Below, piece after piece: positions 8,090-17,640 of a stretch of DNA of 64,000 bases (the stretch's first letter is position 1; each line of letters starts with the position of its first letter). The notes under the pieces are model-generated. The model was not told the origin of the DNA. It saw nothing but the letters and a program-made list of their open reading frames with translations, and ran no database searches. The position numbers and the translations under genes are program-made. The DNA is taken from contig CANQMR010000010.1 in assembly GCA_947625015.1 (NCBI GenBank), forward strand, positions 33,679-97,678, given 5' to 3'. The stretch is from an uncultured Lachnospiraceae bacterium (lineage in GTDB: Bacteria; Bacillota; Clostridia; Lachnospirales; Lachnospiraceae).

Positions 8090-9190
8090 ATGCCTGCACT
8101 TTTTATAGACCAGAATATTTTGAAGAATAACATTGAAATCACAAAAGAACTTGCAAAAGATTCCCTGATTATCGGAGTGGTAAAGGAAAACGGTTACGGA
8201 TTAGGGCTTTGCGAATATGCCCGTCTGTTAGTGGAAAACGGAATTGATATTCTGGCAGTCACCGATATAGACGAGGCCGTCGCCTTACGAAAAAGCGGTA
8301 TCCACTGCGATATCCTGATGCTCACTCCGCTTTACCAGCGGGCCGAGCTTGAATGCGCTTTAGCCAACTACATCATATTATGCATTGCCTCCTGTGAAGG
8401 CGGGGAGCTGGCGGAAAGCATTGCCAGAGAGCTTAACACCTACGCCCGGGCGCATATCTGCATTGATACGGGCTTTGGCCGGTACGGGTTCCCCGACAAC
8501 CGCCTTCAGGACATTATATATACCATTCACCATATGCAGCATATCTGTGTCACCGGCATTTACTCTCATTTCTATGCGTCTGCATGCCGGAAATCCCAGT
8601 ATACCCTAGAACAGTTTAACCGTTTTACCAATCTGTGCGACAAGCTGGAGGAGGCGTCTATATTTACAGGGTTCCGGCATATCGCCGCCACCTGTGCGCT
8701 GCTTAAATATCCGGAAACCCGGTTAGACGCTGTCCGCATTGGCTCCGCCTTTCTCGGCCGGCTTCCCTTTCCCGACCAATGGGGCTACAAACCGGCGGGA
8801 ATGTTAGAGGCCGCCATTTCAGATATTCATACACTGCCTGCCGGACATAACATCGGCTATGGCCACACCTACATTACCAGAAAAAAAACCACCGTTGCCA
8901 TTGTTCCGGCAGGCTACTCCCATGGACTTGATGTGCGGCGCGCCAATCCCTGTCCGGGAATTGCGCATCTGCCCCGCCATATCCTGCATCTATTAAAAAA
9001 CGCCCTGTTCCCTGAGAAACTATATGGGCTCCATGACCGGCAGGCTTTTCCGGTTCTGGGCCGGGTAGGTATGAATTCTGTAGCCGTTGATATTACGGGC
9101 GCTAACCTGTCTGTGGGAGACGTCATCCGCTTTCCGGTCAATCCCATTTTTGTAGACAGCAGCATTCCCCGCAGATATAAGATTGATTAG
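8090..9190 (+). CDS. alr: alanine racemase-like PLP enzyme (fold type III)
   Basis: Start at ATG 8090, where AGGAGG ends 5 bp upstream; the earlier in-frame ATG at 8051 lacks a site. The protein (366 aa) has the alanine racemase layout: an N-terminal TIM barrel with the PLP-lysine motif VVKENGYG, then IDTGFGRYGF and GIYSHFYAS, and a C-terminal beta domain with the second catalytic Tyr in IGYGHTY and GRVGMNSVAVDIT. Typical Alr reads VVKANAYGHG and GRV(C/S)MDQ, so the active-site loops are unusual (Glu-Asn-Gly for Ala-Asn-Ala, Asn-Ser for Asp-Gln). It could be a serine or other amino-acid racemase related to VanT's catalytic domain. Role would be D-amino acid supply for peptidoglycan. The neighbouring LytTR system may or may not control it. 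Confidence 0.85.
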   Translation: MPALFIDQNILKNNIEITKELAKDSLIIGVVKENGYGLGLCEYARLLVENGIDILAVTDIDEAVALRKSGIHCDILMLTPLYQRAELECALANYIILCIASCEGGELAESIARELNTYARAHICIDTGFGRYGFPDNRLQDIIYTIHHMQHICVTGIYSHFYASACRKSQYTLEQFNRFTNLCDKLEEASIFTGFRHIAATCALLKYPETRLDAVRIGSAFLGRLPFPDQWGYKPAGMLEAAISDIHTLPAGHNIGYGHTYITRKKTTVAIVPAGYSHGLDVRRANPCPGIAHLPRHILHLLKNALFPEKLYGLHDRQAFPVLGRVGMNSVAVDITGANLSVGDVIRFPVNPIFVDSSIPRRYKID

Positions 9191-9209
9191 TGCGATTTTC
9201 CACCCATAT

Positions 9210-10445
9210 TCAATTACGGCGCAATGCCTCCATGGGACTTAATTTGGCAGCCTTTCTGGCAGGGTAGATGCCAAAAAAGATACCCACGCAGGAAGAAAAT
9301 GCAGAAGCCAGTAGTATGGTGCCAAATTTTAATACCGGCACAAAACGCATATTCGGCACTAAAAGTCCGATAATCCCGGCGATTCCCCATGCTCCGATAA
9401 TACCTGCCATAATCCCGATTATGCCGCCAATCAGTGTAATAAAAGCAGATTCCGCTAAGAACTGAATCGTGATAGAACCCGTCTTTGCCCCTAACGCTTT
9501 TCGGATACCAATCTCTTTAGTACGCTCCATCACTGATACCAGCATAATATTCATAACGCCGATTCCTCCCACCAAAAGGGATACAGAGGCCACAAAAGCC
9601 ACAAATACCGTAATCAGTCTGATTACTGAATTAACGGATTTCATAATATCATCAAAGCTCTCATACATATACTCTTCTTCCCCCTTGCAATGGTGGGCAG
9701 TTTCCAGATAATCAATGATATCCCTACAGAGCTTTTCCGAATCCACATCATCTTCCTTTAAAATATAGAAGTCCGTTATATCATTTTTTATGTCTAATCC
9801 CGTAACTCTTGTAATCGTTTCCGGGGGAATTACCACCTGAATATAAGGATCGGAATAAAGGGCCTCAACTGTATTATTCTCTTTTGATTCTGTAATCCCC
9901 ATAATGGTCACCGGTATATCCAATGAATCATACAACCGGATAGTCAAATCCATACCCACCACATTGGTGGAGCCGAACAGTTTCATGGCGTCTGCCTCCG
10001 AAATCACACATACCGGCCTGCCGTCCTCCGCCTCTTTTTCCGTAAACGCATTCCCCTTTACAAATTCCCAATCCATAATAGCAAAACCGTCCGGGTTAAT
10101 GCACACGATATCCGCCTTAAAATCATCCTTTTTGGTGCTGGTGGTTCCTTCAAAAAAGGTCTCGGTAGCCGCCGCCTTCACGCCCTCCATCTGGCGGATA
10201 TGGTCCAACTCTTCAGCCGTAATATAATACTTATCCTGATAGTCCATAAGATAAAAAAAGACCTGCCCTTTACCCAGATTCCCAAGCTCTTTGGAAATCA
10301 ATTCCGTTGCGCCGTTTCCCACAGCCATAATCAGGATTACCGAAGAAATTCCGATGATGATGCCAAGCATAGTAAGAAATGTTCTGACTTTATTGGCCCA
10401 GATATTTTTCAGCGCCATTTTGATATATTCACCAAGCTGTATCAT
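9210..10445 (-). CDS. MacB-like ABC transporter permease (FtsX superfamily)
   Basis: The N-terminus (MALKNIWANKVRTFLTMLGIIIGISSVI from about residue 10; TM1 about 20-42) is the hallmark of MacB-type permeases. It is followed by an extracytoplasmic MacB_PCD domain (about residues 45-280) and three C-terminal helices of an FtsX domain with ERTKEIGIRKALGAKTGSI between helices. The ATPase is a separate gene (11920-12627), as usual in Firmicutes. With the adaptor at 10455-11927 it forms a tripartite-like exporter whose substrates in homologues include peptides, lipids or macrolides. It ends 19 bp from the convergent racemase gene. A 411-residue length is normal. Confidence 0.92.
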   Translation of the reverse strand: MIQLGEYIKMALKNIWANKVRTFLTMLGIIIGISSVILIMAVGNGATELISKELGNLGKGQVFFYLMDYQDKYYITAEELDHIRQMEGVKAAATETFFEGTTSTKKDDFKADIVCINPDGFAIMDWEFVKGNAFTEKEAEDGRPVCVISEADAMKLFGSTNVVGMDLTIRLYDSLDIPVTIMGITESKENNTVEALYSDPYIQVVIPPETITRVTGLDIKNDITDFYILKEDDVDSEKLCRDIIDYLETAHHCKGEEEYMYESFDDIMKSVNSVIRLITVFVAFVASVSLLVGGIGVMNIMLVSVMERTKEIGIRKALGAKTGSITIQFLAESAFITLIGGIIGIMAGIIGAWGIAGIIGLLVPNMRFVPVLKFGTILLASAFSSCVGIFFGIYPARKAAKLSPMEALRRN

Positions 10446-10454
10446 ATGCTCCTC

Positions 10455-11927
10455 CTATTCCGCCGACAAATCGACCGCTCCGCTTCCCTGATACAGTTCT
10501 CCGGGCTTCATATCTGCGGTTACCCTGGTAATTACCTTATCCCCCTCCTTCAGACCTTCCGTAACCTCATAATAAGAATCGGAATAAAGGCCTAACTTAA
10601 CATCCCGCCGGACAATCCGGTTATCCTCATCTAACGCCAGCACAAAGTCCCCGTCAACATCTGTATTTAATGCCTCATAGGGAACCGCCAGCGTTTCTTT
10701 AGACTCTCCTACAAATATATATACCTTTGCAGGGACGCCGACAAAAATTCCATCATCCGGGTTAGCAATCCGTATCCTTCCCTTAATGGTAGCGGCTGTT
10801 GAATTCTGCACCATGATGGCGTCACTCACTGCAACCCGGCTGATATAATCTACAGCGCCGTCATACTCATTGCTGCCTACCACAACCCGGGCCTTCTGCT
10901 CAGGCGATATATAGCCTAAATCATCCTTAGCTACGGAAAACTCTACCCCTATAGAATCCGAATGGATAATCGTCATTACCGTCTGCGTCTCATTGGCATA
11001 TGCGCCCTCGATTACCTCCACAGACTCCACAATACCGTCCGTTAATGCCACAATCCCTGCCTCTGCTTCTTCGTAGGATTCCTTTGCCTCGTCTACACTC
11101 ATATCGGAAAGCTGCTTTGTCACATCCATCTGAGCCTTTGTGCTTTCAGACACTTTTACATCCTTATTGGCAGATACAATTCCCTCCTGCTCTGCCAAAT
11201 CGGCCTGTTTGTCGGCCAGCTCCTCCTGCTTCTTAGCCAAGTCCTTATTCAGACTGCGGATTTTCTGGACAATGGGCTTTGTATCGGTAAGTTTAGGCGC
11301 TCTTGTGGTTCCCTCCTCTGTAGGCGTTGCAGCAGCCGCCTCTTCCTTTGCATTATCCTTTTCTGCTTCTGACAGCTTGTCCTCCTGTTCCACAATCTGG
11401 TCATTCAAACTTTCCACTTCTTCTTTCAGCTTTTTAATGTCCTTTTCCAGTTCCTTAATTTTTTTCTTCGCTCCGCTGACTTTGCCCGCTGCCTCGTCAG
11501 CCATCTCATAGCTCTCATTTCCCGCTGCCTGCTCAGACTTTGCCTGAAGCCGCACCTTTTCCAGATTATCCCCCAGTTCTGCCGCATCATAGGTCAATAG
11601 TACATCTCCCTTTTTCACCGTCTGCCCCGGCTCCACGCAGATATTCTGAATCCTGGCTGTCACCGGCGAGGTATAGGCATCTTTTTCTATGCCTATGGTA
11701 GTGCCGGATGTCGTAATCTCCTGCCGCACATCCTGTTTTTTCACCTCATAAATGGCATCGTCTTGTACCGCCATCTGCTCCATGGCTTCCTTCATGCCCT
11801 TTGAAAGGCTCTTTAGTCCCGCCACTGCAACGCCAGCCAGCAAAACAACTGCCACTACCACAATTATAACGACGGTCTTCTTTTTCTCCCCTGATTTTTT
11901 CTTATTTTTTGCTTCCTCATTATTCAT
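10455..11927 (-). CDS. MacA/HlyD-like membrane-fusion adaptor protein
   Basis: I chose the ATG at 11927 because AGGGGA lies 6 bp upstream; a further ATG at 11942 has poor spacing. After a Lys-rich start comes one helix (VVIIVVVAVVLLAGVAVAGL), then a barrel-sandwich lipoyl-like part (VEPGQTVKKGDVLLTYDAAE), a long coiled coil (about residues 130-270) interrupted by an Ala/Thr/Pro-rich stretch, the returning hybrid strand (ALTDGIVESVEVIEGAY), and a C-terminal beta-barrel/membrane-proximal part ending in GLKEGDKVITRV. This is the adaptor layout of MacA/YknX-type proteins. It overlaps the ATPase gene by 8 bp and precedes the permease gene by 9 bp. In a Gram-positive cell it would act at the outer face of the membrane. 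Confidence 0.9.
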   Translation of the reverse strand: MNNEEAKNKKKSGEKKKTVVIIVVVAVVLLAGVAVAGLKSLSKGMKEAMEQMAVQDDAIYEVKKQDVRQEITTSGTTIGIEKDAYTSPVTARIQNICVEPGQTVKKGDVLLTYDAAELGDNLEKVRLQAKSEQAAGNESYEMADEAAGKVSGAKKKIKELEKDIKKLKEEVESLNDQIVEQEDKLSEAEKDNAKEEAAAATPTEEGTTRAPKLTDTKPIVQKIRSLNKDLAKKQEELADKQADLAEQEGIVSANKDVKVSESTKAQMDVTKQLSDMSVDEAKESYEEAEAGIVALTDGIVESVEVIEGAYANETQTVMTIIHSDSIGVEFSVAKDDLGYISPEQKARVVVGSNEYDGAVDYISRVAVSDAIMVQNSTAATIKGRIRIANPDDGIFVGVPAKVYIFVGESKETLAVPYEALNTDVDGDFVLALDEDNRIVRRDVKLGLYSDSYYEVTEGLKEGDKVITRVTADMKPGELYQGSGAVDLSAE

Positions 11928-12627
11928 CGTCTTTCCCCTCATCTTCCCTCGTAATATCAGATTCTATCTTCCCATCCATAATCCGAACCACCCGTTTGGC
12001 ATTGGCGGCAATCCCTTCGTCATGGGTAATCAGTACAATCGTATTGCCCTGCTCATTCAGCCCGTTTAAAATGCGCATAATATCCTGAGAAGACTTCGAG
12101 TCCAGATTTCCCGTAGGCTCATCTGCCAAAATCAGCGGCGGAGATGCTACGACAGCCCTGGCAATGGCAACCCGTTGCTGTTGTCCGCCGGACATCTCGG
12201 AGGGCTTATGCTTCATCCTGTCCCCTAAGCCAACCTTCCTAAGAGACTCCTCTGCCAGCTTACGCCGCTTCCCCTTTTCCACCTTGCGGTAGATTAACGG
12301 CAGTTCCACATTTTCCAACGCAGTTAAATTCTGTATCAGGTTAAAGCCCTGAAAAATAAAGCCGATATAACTGTTCCGCACCTCTGAAAGCTCGTTATCC
12401 GTAAGGTTTAATACATCCTGCCCGTTCAGTATGTACTCCCCCTCCATAGGCACATCCAGACAGCCCAACATATTCATCAGGGTGGATTTGCCGGAACCGG
12501 AATGTCCCACAACGGCTACAAATTCCCCTTCCCTGACCTCTAAGTCTATGCCGTCTAAAGCCCGGACTTCATTTTCTCCGGGATTGTATATCTTATACAT
12601 ATTTTTAACTTTAATTAAGGCGTCCAT
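11920..12627 (-). CDS. MacB/LolD-type ABC ATPase
   Basis: All motifs of the MacB/LolD ATPase group are visible: Walker [10 protein letters not shown] (about residue 38), the group-specific FIFQGFNLI after the Q-loop, signature [14 protein letters not shown], Walker [15 protein letters not shown], and switch His in VLITHD. At 235 residues it is the usual one-domain length. It is the first gene of the ATPase-adaptor-permease operon, preceded by a consensus-like promoter at 12707-12735, and overlaps the adaptor start. The substrate of the exporter is unknown; in Firmicutes such systems often contribute to antimicrobial-peptide or drug tolerance. Confidence 0.93.
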   Translation of the reverse strand: MDALIKVKNMYKIYNPGENEVRALDGIDLEVREGEFVAVVGHSGSGKSTLMNMLGCLDVPMEGEYILNGQDVLNLTDNELSEVRNSYIGFIFQGFNLIQNLTALENVELPLIYRKVEKGKRRKLAEESLRKVGLGDRMKHKPSEMSGGQQQRVAIARAVVASPPLILADEPTGNLDSKSSQDIMRILNGLNEQGNTIVLITHDEGIAANAKRVVRIMDGKIESDITREDEGKDDE

Positions 12628-12706
12628 TTTCTCTTTTTTACTCTCCTGTTCCTTTTTGGGAAATAGTCACCCTGCCGGCAACGGGGTTATCCCGTATATA
12701 TTTCAC

Positions 12707-12735
12707 ATATTAACACAAGCCTGTTTTTTACTCAA
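12707..12735 (-). promoter_or_regulatory. promoter of the MacAB-like operon
   Basis: On the minus strand TTGAGT (12730-12735) and TAATAT (12707-12712) are 17 bp apart, about 80 bp before the ATPase ATG. The site lies directly after the endonuclease IV stop codon, which makes independent transcription of the exporter operon plausible. Confidence 0.55.
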
Positions 12736-12738
12736 CTC

Positions 12739-13644
12739 TCATTCTTTTTCCGCAATAATCCTTTCCTTAATATCCGGCAGGAATACGCCGGAACGAATCA
12801 TGGCAATCTCCTGTTTATAGGGCGCGTAGGATTTCTTCAGGTTTTCCGGATCCTTCACATAAGGGGACTCCAAAATCTTAGGCACCTCGCAAAAATCCTT
12901 ATGGTTCATAATGTACATTAAGGCATCAAAGCCAATATGTCCGCAGCCGAAATTCTCGTGGCGGTCCTTTCCGGCTCCCGGCTCATTTTTGCTGTCGTTC
13001 ATATGGAATACGGCAATCTGCTCCTTTCCAATCAGCCGGTCAAACCGCTCCATTACCCCGTCAAAATCATGGATAATATCATAGCCCGCATCGCTGGTGT
13101 GGCAGGTGTCAAAGCACACCCGCAGCTTATCATTATAGACAACTTTGTCATATATCATCGCAAGCTCCTCAAAGCACTTTCCGATTTCACTTCCCTTTCC
13201 CGCCATGGTTTCCAAAGCCACCTGTACCTTCGTATCCTTTGTAAGAACGGAATTTAAGCCCCGGGCAATCTGGTCTATTCCCTTTTCCACGCCCTCCCCT
13301 ACATGGGAACCGGGGTGAAGCACCAGAACGGAGGAGCCCATAGCCGCCGTTCTTTCTATTTCCAGTCCCAGAAACTCCACAGCAATCTCAAAGGTTTCCG
13401 GTTTCACCGAGTTAGCCAGATTAATAATATAAGGAGCATGTACCACAAACTCCCTGATACCATGCTCCTTCATTAAAGCCTGCGCCTCTCCGATGCGGAG
13501 GGCAGACAGCTCTTTCCGTTTTGTATTCTGGGGCGCCCCCGTATATAGCATAAAAGTATTTGCGCCGTAACCTGCCGCCTCCTTTACGGAGCCAAGCATC
13601 ATTTCCTTTCCGCTCATGCCTACATGACAGCCCAATTTTAACAT
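12739..13644 (-). CDS. nfo: endonuclease IV (AP endonuclease)
   Basis: The 301-residue protein starts [17 protein letters not shown] and carries the zinc ligands of endonuclease IV in order: His in VVHAPY, His in LVLHPGSH, Glu in VALETMAG, Asp and His in [13 protein letters not shown], His in VFHMNDSKN, Asp-x-His in DRHENFG, and Glu in ILESP. It cleaves DNA 5' of abasic sites in base-excision repair using a trinuclear zinc centre. Length is slightly longer than the 280-285 residues typical of the family. The next gene upstream, 74 bp away, encodes exonuclease III, the other main AP-endonuclease type, so the pair forms a small base-excision-repair cluster. Confidence 0.95.
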   Translation of the reverse strand: MLKLGCHVGMSGKEMMLGSVKEAAGYGANTFMLYTGAPQNTKRKELSALRIGEAQALMKEHGIREFVVHAPYIINLANSVKPETFEIAVEFLGLEIERTAAMGSSVLVLHPGSHVGEGVEKGIDQIARGLNSVLTKDTKVQVALETMAGKGSEIGKCFEELAMIYDKVVYNDKLRVCFDTCHTSDAGYDIIHDFDGVMERFDRLIGKEQIAVFHMNDSKNEPGAGKDRHENFGCGHIGFDALMYIMNHKDFCEVPKILESPYVKDPENLKKSYAPYKQEIAMIRSGVFLPDIKERIIAEKE

Positions 13645-13718
13645 TCCGTTTTCTTCCTCCCTATTATCTTTTATCTGCGAAACGCTCTTATTCCCAGGCC
13701 AGGTTTCCCACCTCTAAT

Positions 13719-14474
13719 CTAAAGCGCTATCGTAAGCTCCACAGGACAGTGGTCCGAGCCCATGACTTCCGTTAAAATTCCCGCTCCCTGTAACCTGTCC
13801 CGAAGACATTCCGACACAAGGAAATAGTCAATCCGCCATCCCGCATTTTTCTCTCTTGCTTTAAAGCGGTAGGACCACCAGGAGTAGACGCCCTCCTGCT
13901 CCGGATAAAAATAGCGGTAGGTATCAATAAATCCGTTGTCCAAAAGCGTAGTAAATTTCTCCCGTTCCTCGTCAGTAAACCCCGCATTTTTCCGGTTGGT
14001 CTTTGGATTTTTTAAATCAATCTCCTTATGGGCCACATTCATATCCCCGCAGACCACCACAGGCTTTTTCTTCTCTAAGCCCTTTAAATACGCAAGAAAA
14101 GCATCCTCCCAATCCATGCGATAGGGAAGCCTTGCCAGCTCGTTCTGGGAATTAGGCGTATACACCGTAACCATATAAAAGTCGTCAAACTCCAAAGTAA
14201 TTACCCGGCCCTCCTTATCATGCTCCTCCACGCCTATGCCTAAGGCAGCGGAATGAGGCTTTTTCTTCGTAAAGATTGCCGTCCCGGAATATCCTTTTTT
14301 CTCCGCATAATTCCAGTACTGGTAATAACCGGGAAGGTCCAGCGTAAGCTGGCCCTCCTGCATTTTTGATTCCTGGATGCAGAAAATATCCGCATCCGCC
14401 TCCTTGAAAAAGTCCATAAAGCCCTTGCCTGCACAGGCTCTTATTCCATTTACATTCCATGATATCAGTTTCAT
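13719..14474 (-). CDS. xth: exodeoxyribonuclease III / AP endonuclease
   Basis: Start at ATG 14474 ([13 protein letters not shown]), preceded by GGAGG at 5 bp; a second ATG 12 bp further upstream overlaps this ribosome site and is unlikely. The EEP-fold nuclease motifs are present: WNVNGIRA, catalytic Glu in IQESKM, Tyr in VTVYTPNSQ, Asp/Asn in [17 protein letters not shown], and the C-terminal GSDHCPV with the general base His. Mg-dependent 3'-5' exonuclease and AP endonuclease in base-excision repair. At 251 residues it matches the ExoA group. Paired with endonuclease IV downstream. Confidence 0.95.
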   Translation of the reverse strand: MKLISWNVNGIRACAGKGFMDFFKEADADIFCIQESKMQEGQLTLDLPGYYQYWNYAEKKGYSGTAIFTKKKPHSAALGIGVEEHDKEGRVITLEFDDFYMVTVYTPNSQNELARLPYRMDWEDAFLAYLKGLEKKKPVVVCGDMNVAHKEIDLKNPKTNRKNAGFTDEEREKFTTLLDNGFIDTYRYFYPEQEGVYSWWSYRFKAREKNAGWRIDYFLVSECLRDRLQGAGILTEVMGSDHCPVELTIAL

Positions 14475-14560
14475 GCCATCCTCCATTACTGCCTGTCAAT
14501 TCATCTGCCTATCATCACATCTGTTTACTATTGCGGCTGTCTGCTTTCATCTGTCTACCA

Positions 14561-16855
14561 TCACTGCATATCTAACAACTGCGGTTCCGCATATTCCTGC
14601 GCCATCAGATAAATCAATGGAGAATTCCAGTAAATGGTAACCTCATTGCAGGAATAGCTCTGGGTGTTGTCCACATAGCATTTTGCCGCCGGAGTGTCCT
14701 TAAGGACAACCTTGGCGTAAGGGTCCTCTAACGCGCTGTCCGGTCCGCCTGCCAACATTCCCGGCATCGGCTTACCCAAAGCCTCGGAAGGTCTGTGGTG
14801 TGGATGAACCGGGCTTAAGGTTCCCTCGCCGGTCACAAAGCAGTAGCCTGTGGCATTTACCCCTAACAGGTAGTTAAGCTGCGCCTTGGCTGCGGCCACA
14901 TACTCCTCGTTCGGTTTAATCTCATTTGCCAGATAAAGCAGCATACCGCTGTTGGCAACTCCCATGTTAGAACCCCATTCGTAACTGTCTTCCCGGTTTA
15001 CCTTATATGCATTTCCCTTGCTTGTGGCAACCACACTGTCAGCCGCCTCAAAAAATGCCTTGTCGATATCCCGTAACAGGTTGGTGCTGTCCGCCGCAAG
15101 CTCCGGCGTTGTCAGCGCGGCATAGGCTCCATAGGCTCCCACATCTGCCCAGCCTAAACTGCCCAGATTTGTCACCTCCGGCAGAACCTCTGCCATAACT
15201 GTTTTATACTTTTCATCCTGCGTGGTCTTGTAAAGCTCTGCCGCCGCCCAGAAATATTCGTCCTTGCTGTTGCCGTCGGGATACTCGCCGGTTGCCACAT
15301 CCGTTGGGTTCTGGAACCCTCTCTCATCTTTATGGGCTTCATAGTAGGCAAAGGCTTTCTCTGCCGCCGTCAGGCAGGTTGCAGAAAAGTCCGCATACGC
15401 GCTTTCTTTGCTGTCGCCATAGATTCTTGCCGCCATAGCCATAACTGCCGCAAAATCCGCAGAGGCCGTCTTAGACAAAGGACATACGACCAGTTCGGCA
15501 GTCTCCTCCTGCGGCATCACCATTTCCGGAAATTCCTTGCATGTCACCTTATGATATACGCCGCCGGTCTCCCCATCCTGCATTTTTAACATCCAGTCTA
15601 ATTCGTATTTTGCCTCCTGCAATGCATCATTGATCCCGTCGCCGCTTTCCGGTATTCCGCATTCGTCTCCGAAAGCCTGCGGCGTTTTCTCATAGGCCAG
15701 CAGCAAATCCGCCGCTGCCTTCGCCCCCGGCACCACATACCTTCCATAATCTCCGGCGTCATGCCAGCCGCCGCTCACATCAATCTGCTTGTCGGTTCCA
15801 TATATCACAGCCTTCTCGGCGTGGCACTGCGGATGGGCAAAATCACCGGCCAATTTTTCGGTAAGTTCCATGCCGCAGCGCTGTAAATACAGCATTTTCA
15901 CTACATTTTTAAATGTGCTGTCATACACATCAGCGCCAATGACAAAGGACGGGGATTCCTCTCCTTTTCCGGTCACAATCTTATAGGTTCCCTCCTTCGT
16001 CACCTCCGAAAAGTCACCTGTGCAGTTGGTTTCTCCCGCATAAGGATTATCTTCCGGCTCTGACAGGCTGCCCTCAAATACAGACTCTCCCGTACTCTCC
16101 TCCACCACCTGAAATGTGGTGTCATCTTCTTCCAAATCCGCAAATACCGCAATCTTTTCAGCGTCCGGCTTATAGCCTATCTGGTTCACTTTGACCTTGG
16201 GCAGTTCCACCTCCTCTGCCTCCACTGCGCCGGAAGCGTCCACCACTGTCAGGGAAAGATTATCTAACATAATCGAATGAGCCCCGATAGACGCCGCGTC
16301 CAAACCTGCCTCGGCCATGGAATTGACATAGCCCATATTAAAGCAGAGCCTCGGCGCCGGGTCCGTCGCCTCTTCCATGGTAAACTGAGAGGAGATATGC
16401 TGCACCTCTTCCGTCACAGAAACGGTCTCTGCATGGTAGGCATGATAATCGCCGCCGTTTAACTGTATCCGCCAGTCAAAATCCCGCTCCATGGTTCCAT
16501 GGACGTCAAATTCAAACTGGTAGACTGTCCCCTCCGTCATCTCGAAGCCGTCATAATACACTTGTACCCCATGTTCTACGGTTCCGGTCGAGGTGATATC
16601 CACCTGTAACTCACCGGCGCTGTTATCCGTAAGAGACGCATTTCCTCCATTGGTATACATTTCAAAATGATTGGTGCCGTCTGAAAAATCTCCATTGGTA
16701 ATCAAGTTTCCCTGTGGGGCTTCCGTCGTTGCTTCCTCTGACACTGCCTGCGTAGTCTCCTCTGTTGCAGGTGTCTGCTCTTTCCCGCAGCCCGCCAGTC
16801 CAAAGACCAGAGCCGCCGTTAAAATGATTCCTGTAACCCTCTTTAATCTGTGCAT
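14561..16855 (-). CDS. lipoprotein glycoside hydrolase family 9 (endoglucanase-like) with CBM
   Basis: The N-terminus has a lipoprotein signal with lipobox LAGC (Cys23), so the enzyme is predicted to be tethered to the outer face of the membrane. Domains in order: a Thr/Glu-rich linker (about 25-48), a CBM4/9-like jelly-roll starting NLITNGDFSDGTNHFE (about 50-210), an Ig-like CelD_N domain starting VKVNQIGYKPDAEKIAVFAD (about 220-310), and the GH9 (alpha/alpha)6 barrel (about 315-760). The catalytic motif GGWHDAGDYGRYVVPG places DAGD at 366-369. The C-terminal motif NEVTIYWNSPLIYL holds the proton donor Glu738, and HPHHRPSEA is the conserved His region. Substrate is probably a beta-1,4-glucan or mixed-linkage/xyloglucan oligosaccharide; this cannot be resolved by eye. 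No dockerin is seen. Its neighbours are unrelated housekeeping genes. Confidence 0.93.
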   Translation of the reverse strand: MHRLKRVTGIILTAALVFGLAGCGKEQTPATEETTQAVSEEATTEAPQGNLITNGDFSDGTNHFEMYTNGGNASLTDNSAGELQVDITSTGTVEHGVQVYYDGFEMTEGTVYQFEFDVHGTMERDFDWRIQLNGGDYHAYHAETVSVTEEVQHISSQFTMEEATDPAPRLCFNMGYVNSMAEAGLDAASIGAHSIMLDNLSLTVVDASGAVEAEEVELPKVKVNQIGYKPDAEKIAVFADLEEDDTTFQVVEESTGESVFEGSLSEPEDNPYAGETNCTGDFSEVTKEGTYKIVTGKGEESPSFVIGADVYDSTFKNVVKMLYLQRCGMELTEKLAGDFAHPQCHAEKAVIYGTDKQIDVSGGWHDAGDYGRYVVPGAKAAADLLLAYEKTPQAFGDECGIPESGDGINDALQEAKYELDWMLKMQDGETGGVYHKVTCKEFPEMVMPQEETAELVVCPLSKTASADFAAVMAMAARIYGDSKESAYADFSATCLTAAEKAFAYYEAHKDERGFQNPTDVATGEYPDGNSKDEYFWAAAELYKTTQDEKYKTVMAEVLPEVTNLGSLGWADVGAYGAYAALTTPELAADSTNLLRDIDKAFFEAADSVVATSKGNAYKVNREDSYEWGSNMGVANSGMLLYLANEIKPNEEYVAAAKAQLNYLLGVNATGYCFVTGEGTLSPVHPHHRPSEALGKPMPGMLAGGPDSALEDPYAKVVLKDTPAAKCYVDNTQSYSCNEVTIYWNSPLIYLMAQEYAEPQLLDMQ

Positions 16856-16913
16856 ATTTCCTCTCCTTATTCCTTTTTCTATCTGTCAGTCCCTTGCAAA
16901 ATACATTTTACAA

Positions 16914-17618
16914 TCATTGTTCCTCTAAAATGCGCACCGTTGCGGAGGTGCCTAACCGATCTGCGCCCGCCTCAAGCATCGCCTTTGCCGTCTTTAAATC
17001 CCGGATGCCGCCGGACGCCTTTACCCGCACCCGCTTATGTGTCCTGCCGGTTTCCTTCTCTAACGCCATGGTTTTATCGTCAACGGTCTTCCGCATCAGG
17101 GCTACATCCTCTACGGTTGCGCCCCCTGTGCTAAAGCCTGTCGAGGTCTTGACAAAATCAGCCCCTGCCTCTACGGCAGTCTCGCAGGACAACACTTTTT
17201 CTTCCTCCGTCAGCAGACAGGTCTCAATGATTACCTTCAGCGTCACATCCCTTCCCATGGTATTGTTGGCGCACACCTCTTTGACTTCCGCAATATCCTT
17301 TTTCACAAGCTCCCAGTCCCCATCCTTAACAGCGCCCACATTGATTACCATATCAATCTCTGTGGCGCCGTCTTCAATGGCGGTCAATGCCTCCAGCTTC
17401 TTGGCCATGGTGCTCATAGCCCCTAACGGAAATCCCACTACCGTACACACTCCTATGTCCGTATCCAACAGCAGGCTTGACACCTGTTTTGTTCTTGCAC
17501 TGTTAACGCAGACCGAGGCAAAATGATACTGTATTGCCTCCCGGCAGATCCCATTGACCTCCTCCTCGCTGGCGTCCGCCTTTAAAATCGTATGGTCAAA
17601 ATATCTGCTGAATTCCAT
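16914..17618 (-). CDS. deoC: deoxyribose-phosphate aldolase
   Basis: The 234-residue TIM-barrel aldolase shows the Schiff-base lysine in DFVKTSTGFSTGGAT, the second active-site lysine in VRVKASGGIRDL, and the family N-terminus YFDHTILKADASEEEV. It splits 2-deoxyribose-5-phosphate into acetaldehyde and glyceraldehyde-3-phosphate during deoxynucleoside salvage. A strong ribosome site (GGAGGGG) is 5 bp before the ATG. No other deo gene is adjacent: downstream is the GH9 gene, upstream by 22 bp is the ToxN-like toxin, so deoC may be partly cotranscribed with that toxin. Length is normal. Confidence 0.96.
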   Translation of the reverse strand: MEFSRYFDHTILKADASEEEVNGICREAIQYHFASVCVNSARTKQVSSLLLDTDIGVCTVVGFPLGAMSTMAKKLEALTAIEDGATEIDMVINVGAVKDGDWELVKKDIAEVKEVCANNTMGRDVTLKVIIETCLLTEEEKVLSCETAVEAGADFVKTSTGFSTGGATVEDVALMRKTVDDKTMALEKETGRTHKRVRVKASGGIRDLKTAKAMLEAGADRLGTSATVRILEEQ

Positions 17619-17640
17619 ATGTTCCCCTCCCTATCATTTA

